Assembly (NCBI GenBank): GCA_902556425.1 | Contig: CACDWG010000021.1 | Location: forward strand, 1-36,510 | Length of the DNA stretch: 36,510 nucleotides | Source: UBA4421 sp002704225 | GTDB lineage: Bacteria; Pseudomonadota; Gammaproteobacteria; Pseudomonadales; Azotimanducaceae | Direction: 5' to 3' | In this document: piece after piece, positions 15,826 through 24,810 of the stretch | Layout of the letters: each line of letters begins with the position of its first letter | Numbering within the stretch: position 1 is the first letter of the stretch | Position numbers and translations under genes: made by a program | Notes under the pieces: model-generated | Databases searched by the model: none | The model's input: only the letters and a program-made list of their open reading frames with translations | What the model was told of the DNA's origin: nothing

Positions 15826-18444
15826 ATGAAAACTGCAGATTTACGTAATGCTTTCCTCGACTTTTACGAGTCCAAAGGCCATCGCATCGTACCCTCGAGT
15901 TCCTTGGTGCCGAATAACGATCCTACGTTGCTGTTTACGAACGCAGGAATGAATCAATTCAAGGATCCGCTTCTTGGCAAGTCCGATCCGGGGTACTCGC
16001 GCGCGACTTCTGCCCAGCGCTGTGTTCGCGCCGGCGGCAAACACAACGATCTTGAAAATGTGGGCTATACCGCGCGTCATCACACGTTTTTCGAGATGAT
16101 GGGCAACTTCAGTTTTGGTGACTACTTCAAAGAAGAAACCATTACTTGGGCCTGGGAGTTCGCTACCGATGTTGTGGGTCTAGACGCCAGTAAAATTCTC
16201 ATCACGGTGCATCCCACCGACGACGACTCGCGTAAGATTTGGCGGGATAAACTGGGCATTGCCGACGAGCGCATCATTGATCTGGAAGAAAACTTTTGGA
16301 CCATGGGCGATACTGGACCCTGCGGCCCTTGCACCGAATTGTTTTACGATCATGGTCCCTCGGTCGCTGGCGGTCCCCCAGGTTCGCCGGACGAAGACGG
16401 CGATCGATTCATTGAGTTTCAGAATCTGGTGTTCCCGCAGTTCGACCGCAACGCAGACGGCAGCATGGACTCCTTGCCCCAACCGGGTGTGGATACCGGC
16501 ATGGGCCTAGAGCGTATGGCCGCCATACTCCAAGGCGTGCACAGCAATTACGAGATCGATCTGTTCGCGCGCCTGATGCAAGAGGCTGGCAAGCACGCGG
16601 GAATCAGCGATCAATCTCAAATTTTGCATACGGCATCCCTTCGGGTGATTGCGGATCACATTCGTAGTAGCGCCTTTCTGATCGCTGACGGGGTGTTGCC
16701 AGGCAATGAAGATCGCGCCTACGTGCTGCGGCGTATCATTCGCCGAGGTTTACGTCACGGTTACAAGCTCGATATCAAAGAACCTTTTTTTCACAAGCTT
16801 GTGCCGGTGCTCGTCGAGGAGATGGGCGAGGCCTATCCACTGCTGGCCGAACGGGCCGATGAAGTGACCCGTGCGCTGGCCGATGAAGAAGCGCGCTTCA
16901 GCGAAACGCTCAATCAGGGTATGGAGTTGCTGAAAAAAGAACTTGGTGATGTCTCTGGAAACACGTTACCGGGGGATGTGGCATTCAAACTCTACGACAC
17001 CTATGGCTTCCCCGTAGATCTAACGGCGGATGTTGCCCGCGAGTTGAACATGGAAGTCGATCAGGCAGGCTTTGATGAGGCGATGGATGCCCAGCGAGCG
17101 AGAGGACGCGCTGCGACCAGCTTCGCCACCAGCCTTGGTCAGAAAATCAGTGTGAAGGAAAAAGTAGCATTCTGTGGTTATGAACATCTGAGCAACGACG
17201 CCAAGGTGCTGGCGGTCTTTGACAGCGAGGGAGACAGCGTGTCGGCCTTAGATTCGGCAAACCCCGAGGGTGTGGTCGTGCTGAATCAGACTGCATTTTA
17301 TGCCGAAAGCGGCGGTCAGGTAGGGGATAGCGGCATGCTGCGCAGTGATACAGCGCGTTTTGACGTGTCTGATACCCAAATCAGCGGTGATCAATTCCTC
17401 CACATCGGTCAACTGCTGAGCGGAACCATCGCCCCCGGCGATACCCTTCAGGCGGAGGTGAACGACGCCAGTCGCAAAAGAATTCGGGCAAATCACTCGG
17501 CAACCCACTTGTTGCACGCGGCGTTGCGACAGATTTTAGGCGACCACGTTCAACAAAAGGGCTCCCTAGTGAATGCGGACAAGCTGCGTTTCGATTTTGC
17601 GCACACTGGCGTTATTGAGGCGAGCCAGTTGGAACAAATAGAACATCTCGTCAACCAACAGGTGCGCTTAAACACCGGTGTTGATACTCAACTGTTGAGT
17701 TATGACGAAGCGGTTCAGGGCGGTGCGACCGCGCTTTTTGGTGAGAAGTATGGTGACCAAGTTCGAGTCCTGAGTATGGGCGACGGATTTTCCATGGAGC
17801 TGTGTGGAGGCACCCATGTGGACCGCACCGGGGATATCGGACTGTTCCGCATCGTCTCTGAGGCAGGTATCGCAGCCGGTATTCGGCGCCTAGAAGCGGT
17901 TACCGGCGAAGAAGCGCTGCAAGCCGTTCGGGATGATCAGGAAATGCTCGCTGAAATCGGTCAAACGCTAAAGGTGAGCCGTCGCGAGCTGGGTAACCGG
18001 TTGCAACAGCTGGTGTTAGAGAATCGAACCTTGGCGCTCCAGGTCGAGCAATTGGGCCAGCAGCTCGCGGCGAATAAAAGTTCGGATTTAAGTAGCCAGG
18101 TAGTGGACATCAATGGCGTTCAGTTCTTAGCGGCTCAGGTCGAAGGCGATAACAAGTCCATGATGCAAACACTGGATACCGTACGCTCGCAATTGCAAGG
18201 CGACGCGATCGTCGTTCTAGCGGTCGTCGACGGTGGCAAGGTTGCGCTAGTGGCTGGAGCAAGCAAGGGCCTAACTGATCGTCTGTCGGCATCTGAGCTG
18301 ATGCAGGCCATTGCCCCTGTGGTCGGAGCCAAGGGTGGCGGTCGACCGGATCTTGCGCGGGCTGGTGGCGGCGATCGCGCAGACGCAATTGTCGAGGCCT
18401 TAGGTGCGGCCCGCAGCTGGGCGGAGGCCAAGCTGTCGGCATGA
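15826..18444 (+). CDS. alaS: Alanyl-tRNA synthetase
   Basis: AlaRS charges tRNA-Ala. The start is the ATG at 15826 (MKTADLRNAFLDFYESKGH), giving 872 residues, the usual length. The frame is open upstream to 15805, but that would add a non-family leader. Class II motifs are present in the N-terminal half (FTNAGMNQFKD, RCVRAGGKHNDLENVG, TARHHTFFEMMGNFSFGDYFK). The editing domain has the zinc/active-site HxxxH in NHSATHLLHAAL and the Cys/His in CGGTHVDRTGDIG. The C-Ala domain ends with GAKGGGRPDLARAGG. The order recA-recX-alaS-lysC is conserved. Confidence 0.97.
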   Translation: MKTADLRNAFLDFYESKGHRIVPSSSLVPNNDPTLLFTNAGMNQFKDPLLGKSDPGYSRATSAQRCVRAGGKHNDLENVGYTARHHTFFEMMGNFSFGDYFKEETITWAWEFATDVVGLDASKILITVHPTDDDSRKIWRDKLGIADERIIDLEENFWTMGDTGPCGPCTELFYDHGPSVAGGPPGSPDEDGDRFIEFQNLVFPQFDRNADGSMDSLPQPGVDTGMGLERMAAILQGVHSNYEIDLFARLMQEAGKHAGISDQSQILHTASLRVIADHIRSSAFLIADGVLPGNEDRAYVLRRIIRRGLRHGYKLDIKEPFFHKLVPVLVEEMGEAYPLLAERADEVTRALADEEARFSETLNQGMELLKKELGDVSGNTLPGDVAFKLYDTYGFPVDLTADVARELNMEVDQAGFDEAMDAQRARGRAATSFATSLGQKISVKEKVAFCGYEHLSNDAKVLAVFDSEGDSVSALDSANPEGVVVLNQTAFYAESGGQVGDSGMLRSDTARFDVSDTQISGDQFLHIGQLLSGTIAPGDTLQAEVNDASRKRIRANHSATHLLHAALRQILGDHVQQKGSLVNADKLRFDFAHTGVIEASQLEQIEHLVNQQVRLNTGVDTQLLSYDEAVQGGATALFGEKYGDQVRVLSMGDGFSMELCGGTHVDRTGDIGLFRIVSEAGIAAGIRRLEAVTGEEALQAVRDDQEMLAEIGQTLKVSRRELGNRLQQLVLENRTLALQVEQLGQQLAANKSSDLSSQVVDINGVQFLAAQVEGDNKSMMQTLDTVRSQLQGDAIVVLAVVDGGKVALVAGASKGLTDRLSASELMQAIAPVVGAKGGGRPDLARAGGGDRADAIVEALGAARSWAEAKLSA

Positions 18445-18470
18445 CGCCTTCGCGTCTTCGGCGGATTTTT
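18443..18470 (+). terminator. Possible weak terminator after alaS
   Basis: CGCC (18445-18448) can pair with GGCG (18460-18463), and an alternative hairpin GACGC-CTTC-GCGTC is possible. Either is followed by GATTTTT. The stem is short, so this is only a candidate, and lysC may still be co-transcribed with alaS. Confidence 0.3.
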
Positions 18471-18516
18471 ATCGCAATACATGATCGGGTTTCGGCCCAA
18501 ATTAACGGATAAATAC

Positions 18517-19743
18517 ATGGCTTTGATCGTTCAAAAATACGGCGGCACCAGTGTGGGTAGTACCGAGCGCATTGCCCAAGTAGCGGAGCGCGTTGCCGGG
18601 TATCTGGCTCGAGGCCATCAGGTAGCGGTCGTGGTATCGGCCATGTCGGGCGAAACCAACCGGCTGGTTGCTATGGGGCATGAGTTGGGCGGTCCCGCTG
18701 CCAGCCGTCGAGAGATGGACGTACTCACATCGTCCGGCGAACAGGTAACCATAGCGCTGCTGAGTATTGCGCTACTTCAACGGGGCGTAGCGGCTAAGTC
18801 GTTTCTTGCGGATCAGATCGCGCTGCACACCGACGGAGCCCACGGGCGCGCTCGTATTGAGCGCATCGATACCGAAGCGTTACGTAGTGAAATCGCGGCC
18901 GGCGTCGTACCCGTGATTGCCGGCTTTCAAGGGGTGAACGACCTTGGGGAAATCACCACCTTGGGGCGTGGAGGCTCCGATACCTCCGCTGTGGCCTTGG
19001 CAGCAGCCCTGGAAGCAGACGAGTGCGAAATCTGTACCGACGTAGAGGGTGTGTATACAACCGATCCCAGAATTGTCGACGGTGCCCGTCGCCTGCAACA
19101 AATTACTTTTGAAGAAATGTTGGAGCTGGCCAGTCTCGGCTCCAAGGTATTGCATCCGCGCTCGGTGGAGTTTGCGGGTCGATATCGAGTCCCCTTGAGG
19201 GTGATGTCTACCTTCGTGGATGGCCCCGGTACGTTAATCACATTGGAGAACGATACGATGGAACAAGCCGAAGTGTCTGGCATCGCGCATGCTGTGGATG
19301 AAGCGAAGATTACCGTCTCAGGCGTACCAGACTTGCCCGGTATCGCTTCTAAAATCTTGGGGCCGGTGGGCGCTAAAAATATCGAAGTCGACATGATCGT
19401 GCAGAACACGGGTGTTGATGGTATGACGGACTTCACGTTCACGGTCAAGCGGCCTGAGTATGAAGCGACCATGGCCTTGCTCCATGACGTTGCGAATGAG
19501 ATTGGAGCCCGGGAGGTAACCGGTGATAACACCATTGCTAAGGTATCCATTGTTGGTGTTGGTATGAGGTCCCACGCGGGGGTGGCGACGAAGGTATTTG
19601 ATCGGCTTGCTCTGGAGAACATTAATATTCAGATGATCTCAACCTCTGAAATCAAAATCTCCGTGGTCATCGCAGAGCGCTATGTCGAGCTCGCCGTGCG
19701 CGCGCTTCATGATGCTTTTGAACTGGATTTAGAGCCGAGCTAA
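18517..19743 (+). CDS. lysC: Aspartate kinase
   Basis: This enzyme phosphorylates aspartate, the first step to lysine, threonine, methionine and diaminopimelate. The N-terminal kinase motif KYGGTSVG is at residues 7-14. GRGGSDTSAVALAAAL and the CEICTDVEGVYTTDPRIV segment complete the kinase fold. Two C-terminal ACT domains (about 265-340 and 345-408) indicate allosteric feedback. The start at ATG 18517 gives 408 residues, like pseudomonad LysC. The upstream extension to 18481 is unlikely. An in-frame ATG at 19258 (MEQAEVSGIAHAVDE) with GGAGA nine bases upstream could make the separate beta chain known for this enzyme type. Confidence 0.95.
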   Translation: MALIVQKYGGTSVGSTERIAQVAERVAGYLARGHQVAVVVSAMSGETNRLVAMGHELGGPAASRREMDVLTSSGEQVTIALLSIALLQRGVAAKSFLADQIALHTDGAHGRARIERIDTEALRSEIAAGVVPVIAGFQGVNDLGEITTLGRGGSDTSAVALAAALEADECEICTDVEGVYTTDPRIVDGARRLQQITFEEMLELASLGSKVLHPRSVEFAGRYRVPLRVMSTFVDGPGTLITLENDTMEQAEVSGIAHAVDEAKITVSGVPDLPGIASKILGPVGAKNIEVDMIVQNTGVDGMTDFTFTVKRPEYEATMALLHDVANEIGAREVTGDNTIAKVSIVGVGMRSHAGVATKVFDRLALENINIQMISTSEIKISVVIAERYVELAVRALHDAFELDLEPS

Positions 19744-19845
19744 ACGTTTGTCCTGTGTGGAATCTGAGAACCATTGCGCAGGAGCGTTTGAAAAACCGGC
19801 GTAAACTGGTTCGAAAGCAAAACTAGGATTTTTAAGGAGACGCCA

Positions 19846-20061
19846 ATGTCCAAATGGAGTGTTGCAAAAGAGACGGTCGCCACGCTCGGCGAGCAGGCTC
19901 AGGATCACGGAGCCGACAGCGCTGGCATGTTGGAAGCGCTGATTTCAACGGCGTTGGGTGCGTTGGCTGCGGAGAAAGATGCGGCTTACGTGAAGAATTT
20001 TGTTGAATACGAGGTAAGTTCCCTCAACGTTCAGCACATCGATGTGCAACGCCTAACCTAG
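19846..20061 (+). CDS. Hypothetical protein, 71 residues
   Basis: I do not recognise this protein. It starts at an ATG with a strong AAGGAG Shine-Dalgarno seven bases upstream, which supports it being real. The 71 residues have no Cys and a predicted helical, Ala-rich middle (MLEALISTALGALAAEKDAAYVKNFVEYEVSSL). There is no signal peptide or membrane segment. It occupies the place downstream of lysC where csrA usually lies, but it does not resemble CsrA (no MLVLTRRVGE-type start, no beta-rich pattern). The GMC oxidoreductase gene starts 39 bases later. Confidence 0.7.
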   Translation: MSKWSVAKETVATLGEQAQDHGADSAGMLEALISTALGALAAEKDAAYVKNFVEYEVSSLNVQHIDVQRLT

Positions 20062-20100
20062 AGCCACCGAGTTTCGTTCCATTGCTGTAAGGTCACTGAT

Positions 20101-21726
20101 ATGCCGGGAGAAGGATTGAGCGCTGATTACGTGATTGTTGGCGCAGGCTCCGCAGGCTGTGTGCTGGCAAGTCGTTTGAGTGAAGATCCGGAAACGTCGG
20201 TGCTTTTGTTGGAAGCGGGCGGTGAGGACAAAAGCTGGATGCTTGCTATGCCTTCCGCATTTTATCTGCCGATGGGTCGGCCCAAGTTTGACTGGTGTTA
20301 TCAAAGTGAGCCCGAATCCAACATGAATGGGCGTCGTTTGGCGTGCCCACGAGGGCGAGTGCTGGGTGGTTCGTCGTCAATCAATGGCATGGTCTATGTC
20401 CGCGGTAACGCAGAAGACTATAATCGTTGGGGTGATATGGGTGCCGACGGTTGGGATTACGAAGCAGTGCTGCCGTATTTCAAGAAAGCGCAATGTGCCG
20501 ACGAAGGGCGTAATGCCGACGATTACCGGGGTGGTGAAGGCCCCTTGGGTACCACCACGGGCGGTCTGAAAAATCCGTTATACGGAGCGTTTCTTCGAGC
20601 CACAGAACAAGCAGGGTATCCCCATACCAACGATTTGAATGGCGCTCAGCAAGAGGGCTTTGGGCCCATGCCGATGACGGTGGCCCAAGGGCGTCGTTCT
20701 TCGACGTCTCGATCCTATCTTCGCGCTGTCCTCAACCGGCCTAATCTTCGGGTGCTGACCCATGCCAGTGTCGAGCGCATTCGTCTGCACGAAGGGCAAG
20801 CGGTGGGAGTGGATGCCCGGGTTCGCGGTAAGACGCTCCGCATTACTGCCGGGCGCGAAGTACTGCTCAGCGCCGGCGCGATCAACTCGCCGCAGCTTCT
20901 GATGCTGTCGGGTATTGGGCCCAAGGAACATTTGCGTTCGGTCGGTATTGAGCCGGTTCAACACCTGCCTGGTGTCGGTCAGAACCTGATGGATCATCTA
21001 GAGGTGTATGTACAGCAAGCCTGCATCCCACCGATTTCGCTGCACAAGCACCTGGGTTTGCTGGGGCGGGCGAAAATAGGCCTTCAGTGGCTGCTTTCCC
21101 ACACCGGGCTGGGTGCCACCAATCATTTTGAGGTTGGCGGTTTTATTCGCAGTGACGACTCCCAAAGCCAACCGGATATCCAGTTTCATTTTTTGCCGAC
21201 AGCCATGTCATACGATGGTTCCGCCAAGGCCCGAGGGCATGGATTTCAAGTGCATGTGGGGCCCATGCTGCCAAAGAGCCGCGGCGCGGTCACGCTGCGC
21301 AGTAAGCGTTGTGATGAGCCACCCAAGATTGTTTTCAATTATATGAGTCATGAGGAAGACCGGCGGGTATTTCGTGCAGCCATTCGTAAAGCTCGTGAAA
21401 TTTTCGCCCAGCCTGCTCTGGATCATTTGCGCGGAGCGGAGTTGAGCCCCGGTGTGGGGGTCGCGAGTGATGAAGCCCTCGATGCCTTCGTCGCATGTCA
21501 CGCGGAAAGTGCCTACCACCCGTGCGGTACATGTCGAATGGGTAAGGATAGGGATGCCGTAGTGGACTCGGAAGGGCGGGTTCACGGTATGTCGAGGCTG
21601 CGTGTTATCGATTCATCGATTTTTCCGCACATTACTAACGGTAACCTAAATGCCCCGACGATCATGGTGGCCGAGCGAATGGCCGATTTGATTCGCGGTC
21701 GCACACATTCTCAGCAGGAGGTTTGA
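20101..21726 (+). CDS. GMC-family FAD-dependent alcohol/choline dehydrogenase-like oxidoreductase
   Basis: This is a flavoprotein of the glucose-methanol-choline family, probably oxidising a primary alcohol to an aldehyde. The FAD Rossmann motif DYVIVGAGSAGCVLASRLSE is at residues 9-28. The GMC signature 1 is PRGRVLGGSSSINGMVYVRG (about 82-101). Signature 2 is GAINSPQLLMLSGIGP (about 259-274). The catalytic His segment is YHPCGTCRMG, and the C-terminal NGNLNAPTIMVAERMADLI carries the partner Asn. At 541 residues the length is typical. The substrate cannot be told from sequence, and choline dehydrogenase (BetA) is only one of several possibilities. The next gene starts one base after the stop. 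Confidence 0.92.
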   Translation: MPGEGLSADYVIVGAGSAGCVLASRLSEDPETSVLLLEAGGEDKSWMLAMPSAFYLPMGRPKFDWCYQSEPESNMNGRRLACPRGRVLGGSSSINGMVYVRGNAEDYNRWGDMGADGWDYEAVLPYFKKAQCADEGRNADDYRGGEGPLGTTTGGLKNPLYGAFLRATEQAGYPHTNDLNGAQQEGFGPMPMTVAQGRRSSTSRSYLRAVLNRPNLRVLTHASVERIRLHEGQAVGVDARVRGKTLRITAGREVLLSAGAINSPQLLMLSGIGPKEHLRSVGIEPVQHLPGVGQNLMDHLEVYVQQACIPPISLHKHLGLLGRAKIGLQWLLSHTGLGATNHFEVGGFIRSDDSQSQPDIQFHFLPTAMSYDGSAKARGHGFQVHVGPMLPKSRGAVTLRSKRCDEPPKIVFNYMSHEEDRRVFRAAIRKAREIFAQPALDHLRGAELSPGVGVASDEALDAFVACHAESAYHPCGTCRMGKDRDAVVDSEGRVHGMSRLRVIDSSIFPHITNGNLNAPTIMVAERMADLIRGRTHSQQEV

Positions 21727-21727
21727 T

Positions 21728-22435
21728 ATGCCCAAGCGTATTTTGATTACCGGTGCCAATCGCGGTGTCGGTCTGGCCCTGGTGCAGTTACTTTCCGACA
21801 CCGCTGAGCATGTCTATGCAGGATGCCGACAGCCGGAGTTTGCTGAGGCGCTCCAGCAAGTGGCGCGATCGACGGACAATGTCAGTGTTTTAGGACTGGA
21901 CGTGACCGACGCTGAATCGTTGAAGCAGGCATCGAACGAGGTCGTGGGCGGCGTCGACTTACTGGTGTGCAACGCGGGTGTCCTGAACGGTTACAGTGGT
22001 CTTCGGGGCAGCGAAAACGCGTTAACCCCGGAGGCGATGGATACGTTTGTTGACGTTCTCAAAACCAACATTGCAGGACCGCTGTTTACCGTCCAGGCCT
22101 TCTTGCCGCATCTGCGTCTCAGCGATAGCGCCGGGATCGCAATTATTTCGTCGCATATGGGCAGTCAGCAGCATGACGCGGCAAATGCCTACGCCTATCG
22201 ATCTTCGAAGGCGGGAGTGAATAACATCATGGTGACGTTGAGCCATGAATTGGCCGAGGAACGAATCGCAGTCGCCGCCTACCATCCGGGTTGGGTGCGA
22301 ACGGATATGGGCGGTGCTAATGCTCACCTTTCCGTAGAGCAGAGCGCGGCGGCCTTGGCTCAGCGCTTTGAGGAGTTGGACATGGCGCTGAACGGACAGT
22401 TCATCAATTACGACGGCAGTGCGCTGCCGCTGTAG
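21728..22435 (+). CDS. Short-chain dehydrogenase/reductase
   Basis: This is an NAD(P)-dependent SDR of 235 residues. The cofactor motif is TGANRGVG (residues 8-15). The NNAG-equivalent is CNAGV, the catalytic Ser lies in IISSHMGS, and the Tyr-Lys pair in YRSSKAG. PGWVRTDMGG follows. It resembles the C-factor/sniffer-like carbonyl reductase subgroup. It is one base downstream of the GMC gene, with AGGAGG in the end of that gene as its Shine-Dalgarno. The two are surely co-expressed and may oxidise and reduce related alcohol/carbonyl substrates. It converges with the cyclase gene. Confidence 0.93.
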   Translation: MPKRILITGANRGVGLALVQLLSDTAEHVYAGCRQPEFAEALQQVARSTDNVSVLGLDVTDAESLKQASNEVVGGVDLLVCNAGVLNGYSGLRGSENALTPEAMDTFVDVLKTNIAGPLFTVQAFLPHLRLSDSAGIAIISSHMGSQQHDAANAYAYRSSKAGVNNIMVTLSHELAEERIAVAAYHPGWVRTDMGGANAHLSVEQSAAALAQRFEELDMALNGQFINYDGSALPL

Positions 22436-22452
22436 ACTCAGTTTAAAACTTG

Positions 22453-24591
22453 TTAGGCCGCCAACGTCGGCCCGCTGGTCAACAAGTAAGTGTTCACCAT
22501 GCCGGCGCCTTTCACTTCTAGCGAGCCTCGAAAGTCCATGCCAAATGAGTTGGCTAATTGGTCACGAAATGCTTCTGAGACCTGAATTTGATCCGGAATG
22601 CCGGTGGACTCCATACGGCTTGCCATGTTCACTGTATCGCCCCATAGATCGTAGATGTATTTGCTGGTGCCGATCACACCGGCGACGACGGCACCAGTAT
22701 GAGCACCAATCCGCATTTTTAGATGCGTGCCATTTTTGCGATTGAACTCGGCCAAACACTGCAATATCGCCAGTGATAGCTTAGCGATTTGGTCTGCATG
22801 GGCGGGGTTGGCATCAGGTAGTCCACAAACTGCCATGTACGAGTCACCAATGGTTTTGATTTTTTCAACACCTAGCTCAAGCGCCCTTTGATCAAAGGCG
22901 CCAAAAAGATCGTCCAGCATGCGCAGAATCGTAATGGGAGGGACGCCACGGGACATTTCAGTAAAGCCGACAATGTCAGCAAAAAGCACGCTGACACTTG
23001 GAAATGCGTCAGCGATGTGAACCTCGCCATTTTTCAGGCGATTGGCGATGGGTTCTGGTAACACGTTAAGCAGCAACTGATAGTTCTCTTCGGTCTGACG
23101 GTCAATGGTGGCCTGCTGCTCTTTTAAATTGCTAACTATGCGGTTGAATTCGTCGGTCAGTTCTCCCACTTCGTCGCCCGAGCGATGGGTCAGCGGATCG
23201 ACCTGTCCGCCCTTGCCCACAACTTTCGCTGCTGTGGTTAGTGCGACGATTGGTGCGGCCAGAGCATGAGCCGCCCAGATACCCAAGGCCACAGTCAACG
23301 AAGCAATGGCTAGGGTCCAGATCACGATCGTTTTTTGCAATGCTTTCACTGGGGCAAAAGCCTCTGCAGCATCGATCTCCGCAATCACCGCCCACTGTTG
23401 GCTACCGAAATTGATGGGGCCGTAGGAGCTCAGCGCGTCGATTTGGCGATAGTCCTTAAAGACTTTAGTGCCGCGTTCCCCTGCGAGTGCAAAGAGCGCA
23501 GCGTCCGTGTTGACGGTTTGATTTAGGATGGAGGTGTTGTAACGCACCAACTGGTCCAGTTTTTGTTGCGGATACCCCAAATTTGTTAGGTTTTCGAGAT
23601 AACCCACAGGGTCTTCTTTGTGAAAACGCGACGCGCTGCGCATGGTGAAATCAGAGCCGACCAGATAAATCTCGCCAGACTCTCCTAAGCCGTGCTCAAA
23701 CCACTCGCCATTGCTGGTCATTATTTCGTTGATGCGCCCCGTGGGTATCTGGAAAACCAGCACCCCAAGGCGCTCTTGGTCACGCATGATCGGTGTGGCG
23801 ATAAATGCGGCCGGCGCGTCGAGTGATGGACGGTAGGCTTCGAAGTCGACGAAATGAGTGTCGCTTTGCGAATTCGTACGGTTGGCGAGACGAAAGGCAC
23901 GGGCCATATTGGTGTCCCCGTAGGGTCCGCTATTCAGATTGGTGCCGAACTCCGTTTCTTTGTAGACCGAGTAGAGGATTTCCCCGGTTTGGCTATCGAT
24001 TAAGAAGATGTCGTAGAACCCGAGTTTTTCCAAAAAACTTCGAAAAATTGGATGACAGGCCGCGTGCACGTGAGCGTATTCGCTTGTATCGCCCGTGGCA
24101 CGGTTCAGTTGGTGCTTCTCGCCAACGACGTTTGGGTTCGCGGCGATGTAGTGGTGTTGCAGATAAACGGCGGCAGCGCTAGTCGGCACAAGAGCTGATG
24201 TGGCAACGGCGTCCGTCTGAGGATCGAGGGCTGTGGATGTGAATGCCGAGTTCACCCTTGGCAAAAAAGCCTCCAGATAGAATTTTTTTAACAGACCGTT
24301 GGATTTGAGTAGTTCTGGATCAACGGGTTGGTCATTGAGGTCTCGCACTGCTGCAGAAAATTGCTCAATTGCGTTGACGGTATTGGGGTTTTCGGAAATG
24401 ACCTGAATTTGGTGGATCATCTGATCAAAATATCTCTCAATCTCATCAGTTTTTGCGGCCTGTAACGAGGTCAGCCGATCAAACGTTTGGGTTTGCAGGG
24501 CATTTTTACTGCTGACATAACTGATCCAGCCGACGGTAATGCTGGAGAATAAGCAGATCATGAGTAAGAAAACGGACGATTTGGTCGCCAA
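22453..24591 (-). CDS. Membrane-bound class III adenylate cyclase with periplasmic sensor and HAMP domain
   Basis: This is a sensor cyclase of 712 residues that makes cAMP in response to an external signal. One membrane helix is at about 7-26, a large periplasmic region of Cache type at about 27-415, and a second helix at about 421-445. A HAMP domain follows (about 446-500), then a coiled linker and the catalytic domain (about 530-705). Metal-binding Asp539 (LFADIVGFTE) and Asp583 (TIGDSYMAV), adenine-selecting Lys579 and Asp648 (YDLWGDTVNMASR), and transition-state Asn655 and Arg659 are all present. It therefore should be active and specific for ATP. The start appears to be a TTG with a poor Shine-Dalgarno. 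ATG Met11 is an alternative but lies inside the membrane helix. Confidence 0.92.
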   Translation of the reverse strand: MATKSSVFLLMICLFSSITVGWISYVSSKNALQTQTFDRLTSLQAAKTDEIERYFDQMIHQIQVISENPNTVNAIEQFSAAVRDLNDQPVDPELLKSNGLLKKFYLEAFLPRVNSAFTSTALDPQTDAVATSALVPTSAAAVYLQHHYIAANPNVVGEKHQLNRATGDTSEYAHVHAACHPIFRSFLEKLGFYDIFLIDSQTGEILYSVYKETEFGTNLNSGPYGDTNMARAFRLANRTNSQSDTHFVDFEAYRPSLDAPAAFIATPIMRDQERLGVLVFQIPTGRINEIMTSNGEWFEHGLGESGEIYLVGSDFTMRSASRFHKEDPVGYLENLTNLGYPQQKLDQLVRYNTSILNQTVNTDAALFALAGERGTKVFKDYRQIDALSSYGPINFGSQQWAVIAEIDAAEAFAPVKALQKTIVIWTLAIASLTVALGIWAAHALAAPIVALTTAAKVVGKGGQVDPLTHRSGDEVGELTDEFNRIVSNLKEQQATIDRQTEENYQLLLNVLPEPIANRLKNGEVHIADAFPSVSVLFADIVGFTEMSRGVPPITILRMLDDLFGAFDQRALELGVEKIKTIGDSYMAVCGLPDANPAHADQIAKLSLAILQCLAEFNRKNGTHLKMRIGAHTGAVVAGVIGTSKYIYDLWGDTVNMASRMESTGIPDQIQVSEAFRDQLANSFGMDFRGSLEVKGAGMVNTYLLTSGPTLAA

Positions 24592-24810
24592 GGTGATTTA
24601 AGGCATTGGGAGAGTTCCGTATAGAAAGCAAATTCGTGTATCTCTGTCATGTGCCAGCGGTAGGCTAGGACAGACCGTTTGTAAACTTTTGGTGTTTAAA
24701 AGAATGAAAATACGGATAGGCGGTAGATTCTTTTGTATGAACGGTATTATTTGTCGACAAAACAGCAGTGTCTTGGACATTGAATCGTTTCGAGTAAACG
24801 GGAGGTTTTT

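Noticed and set aside
18927..19622. 231-residue ORF on the minus strand within lysC
   Set aside because: Antisense shadow. Its Ser/Thr/Pro-rich composition arises from the codon pattern of lysC.
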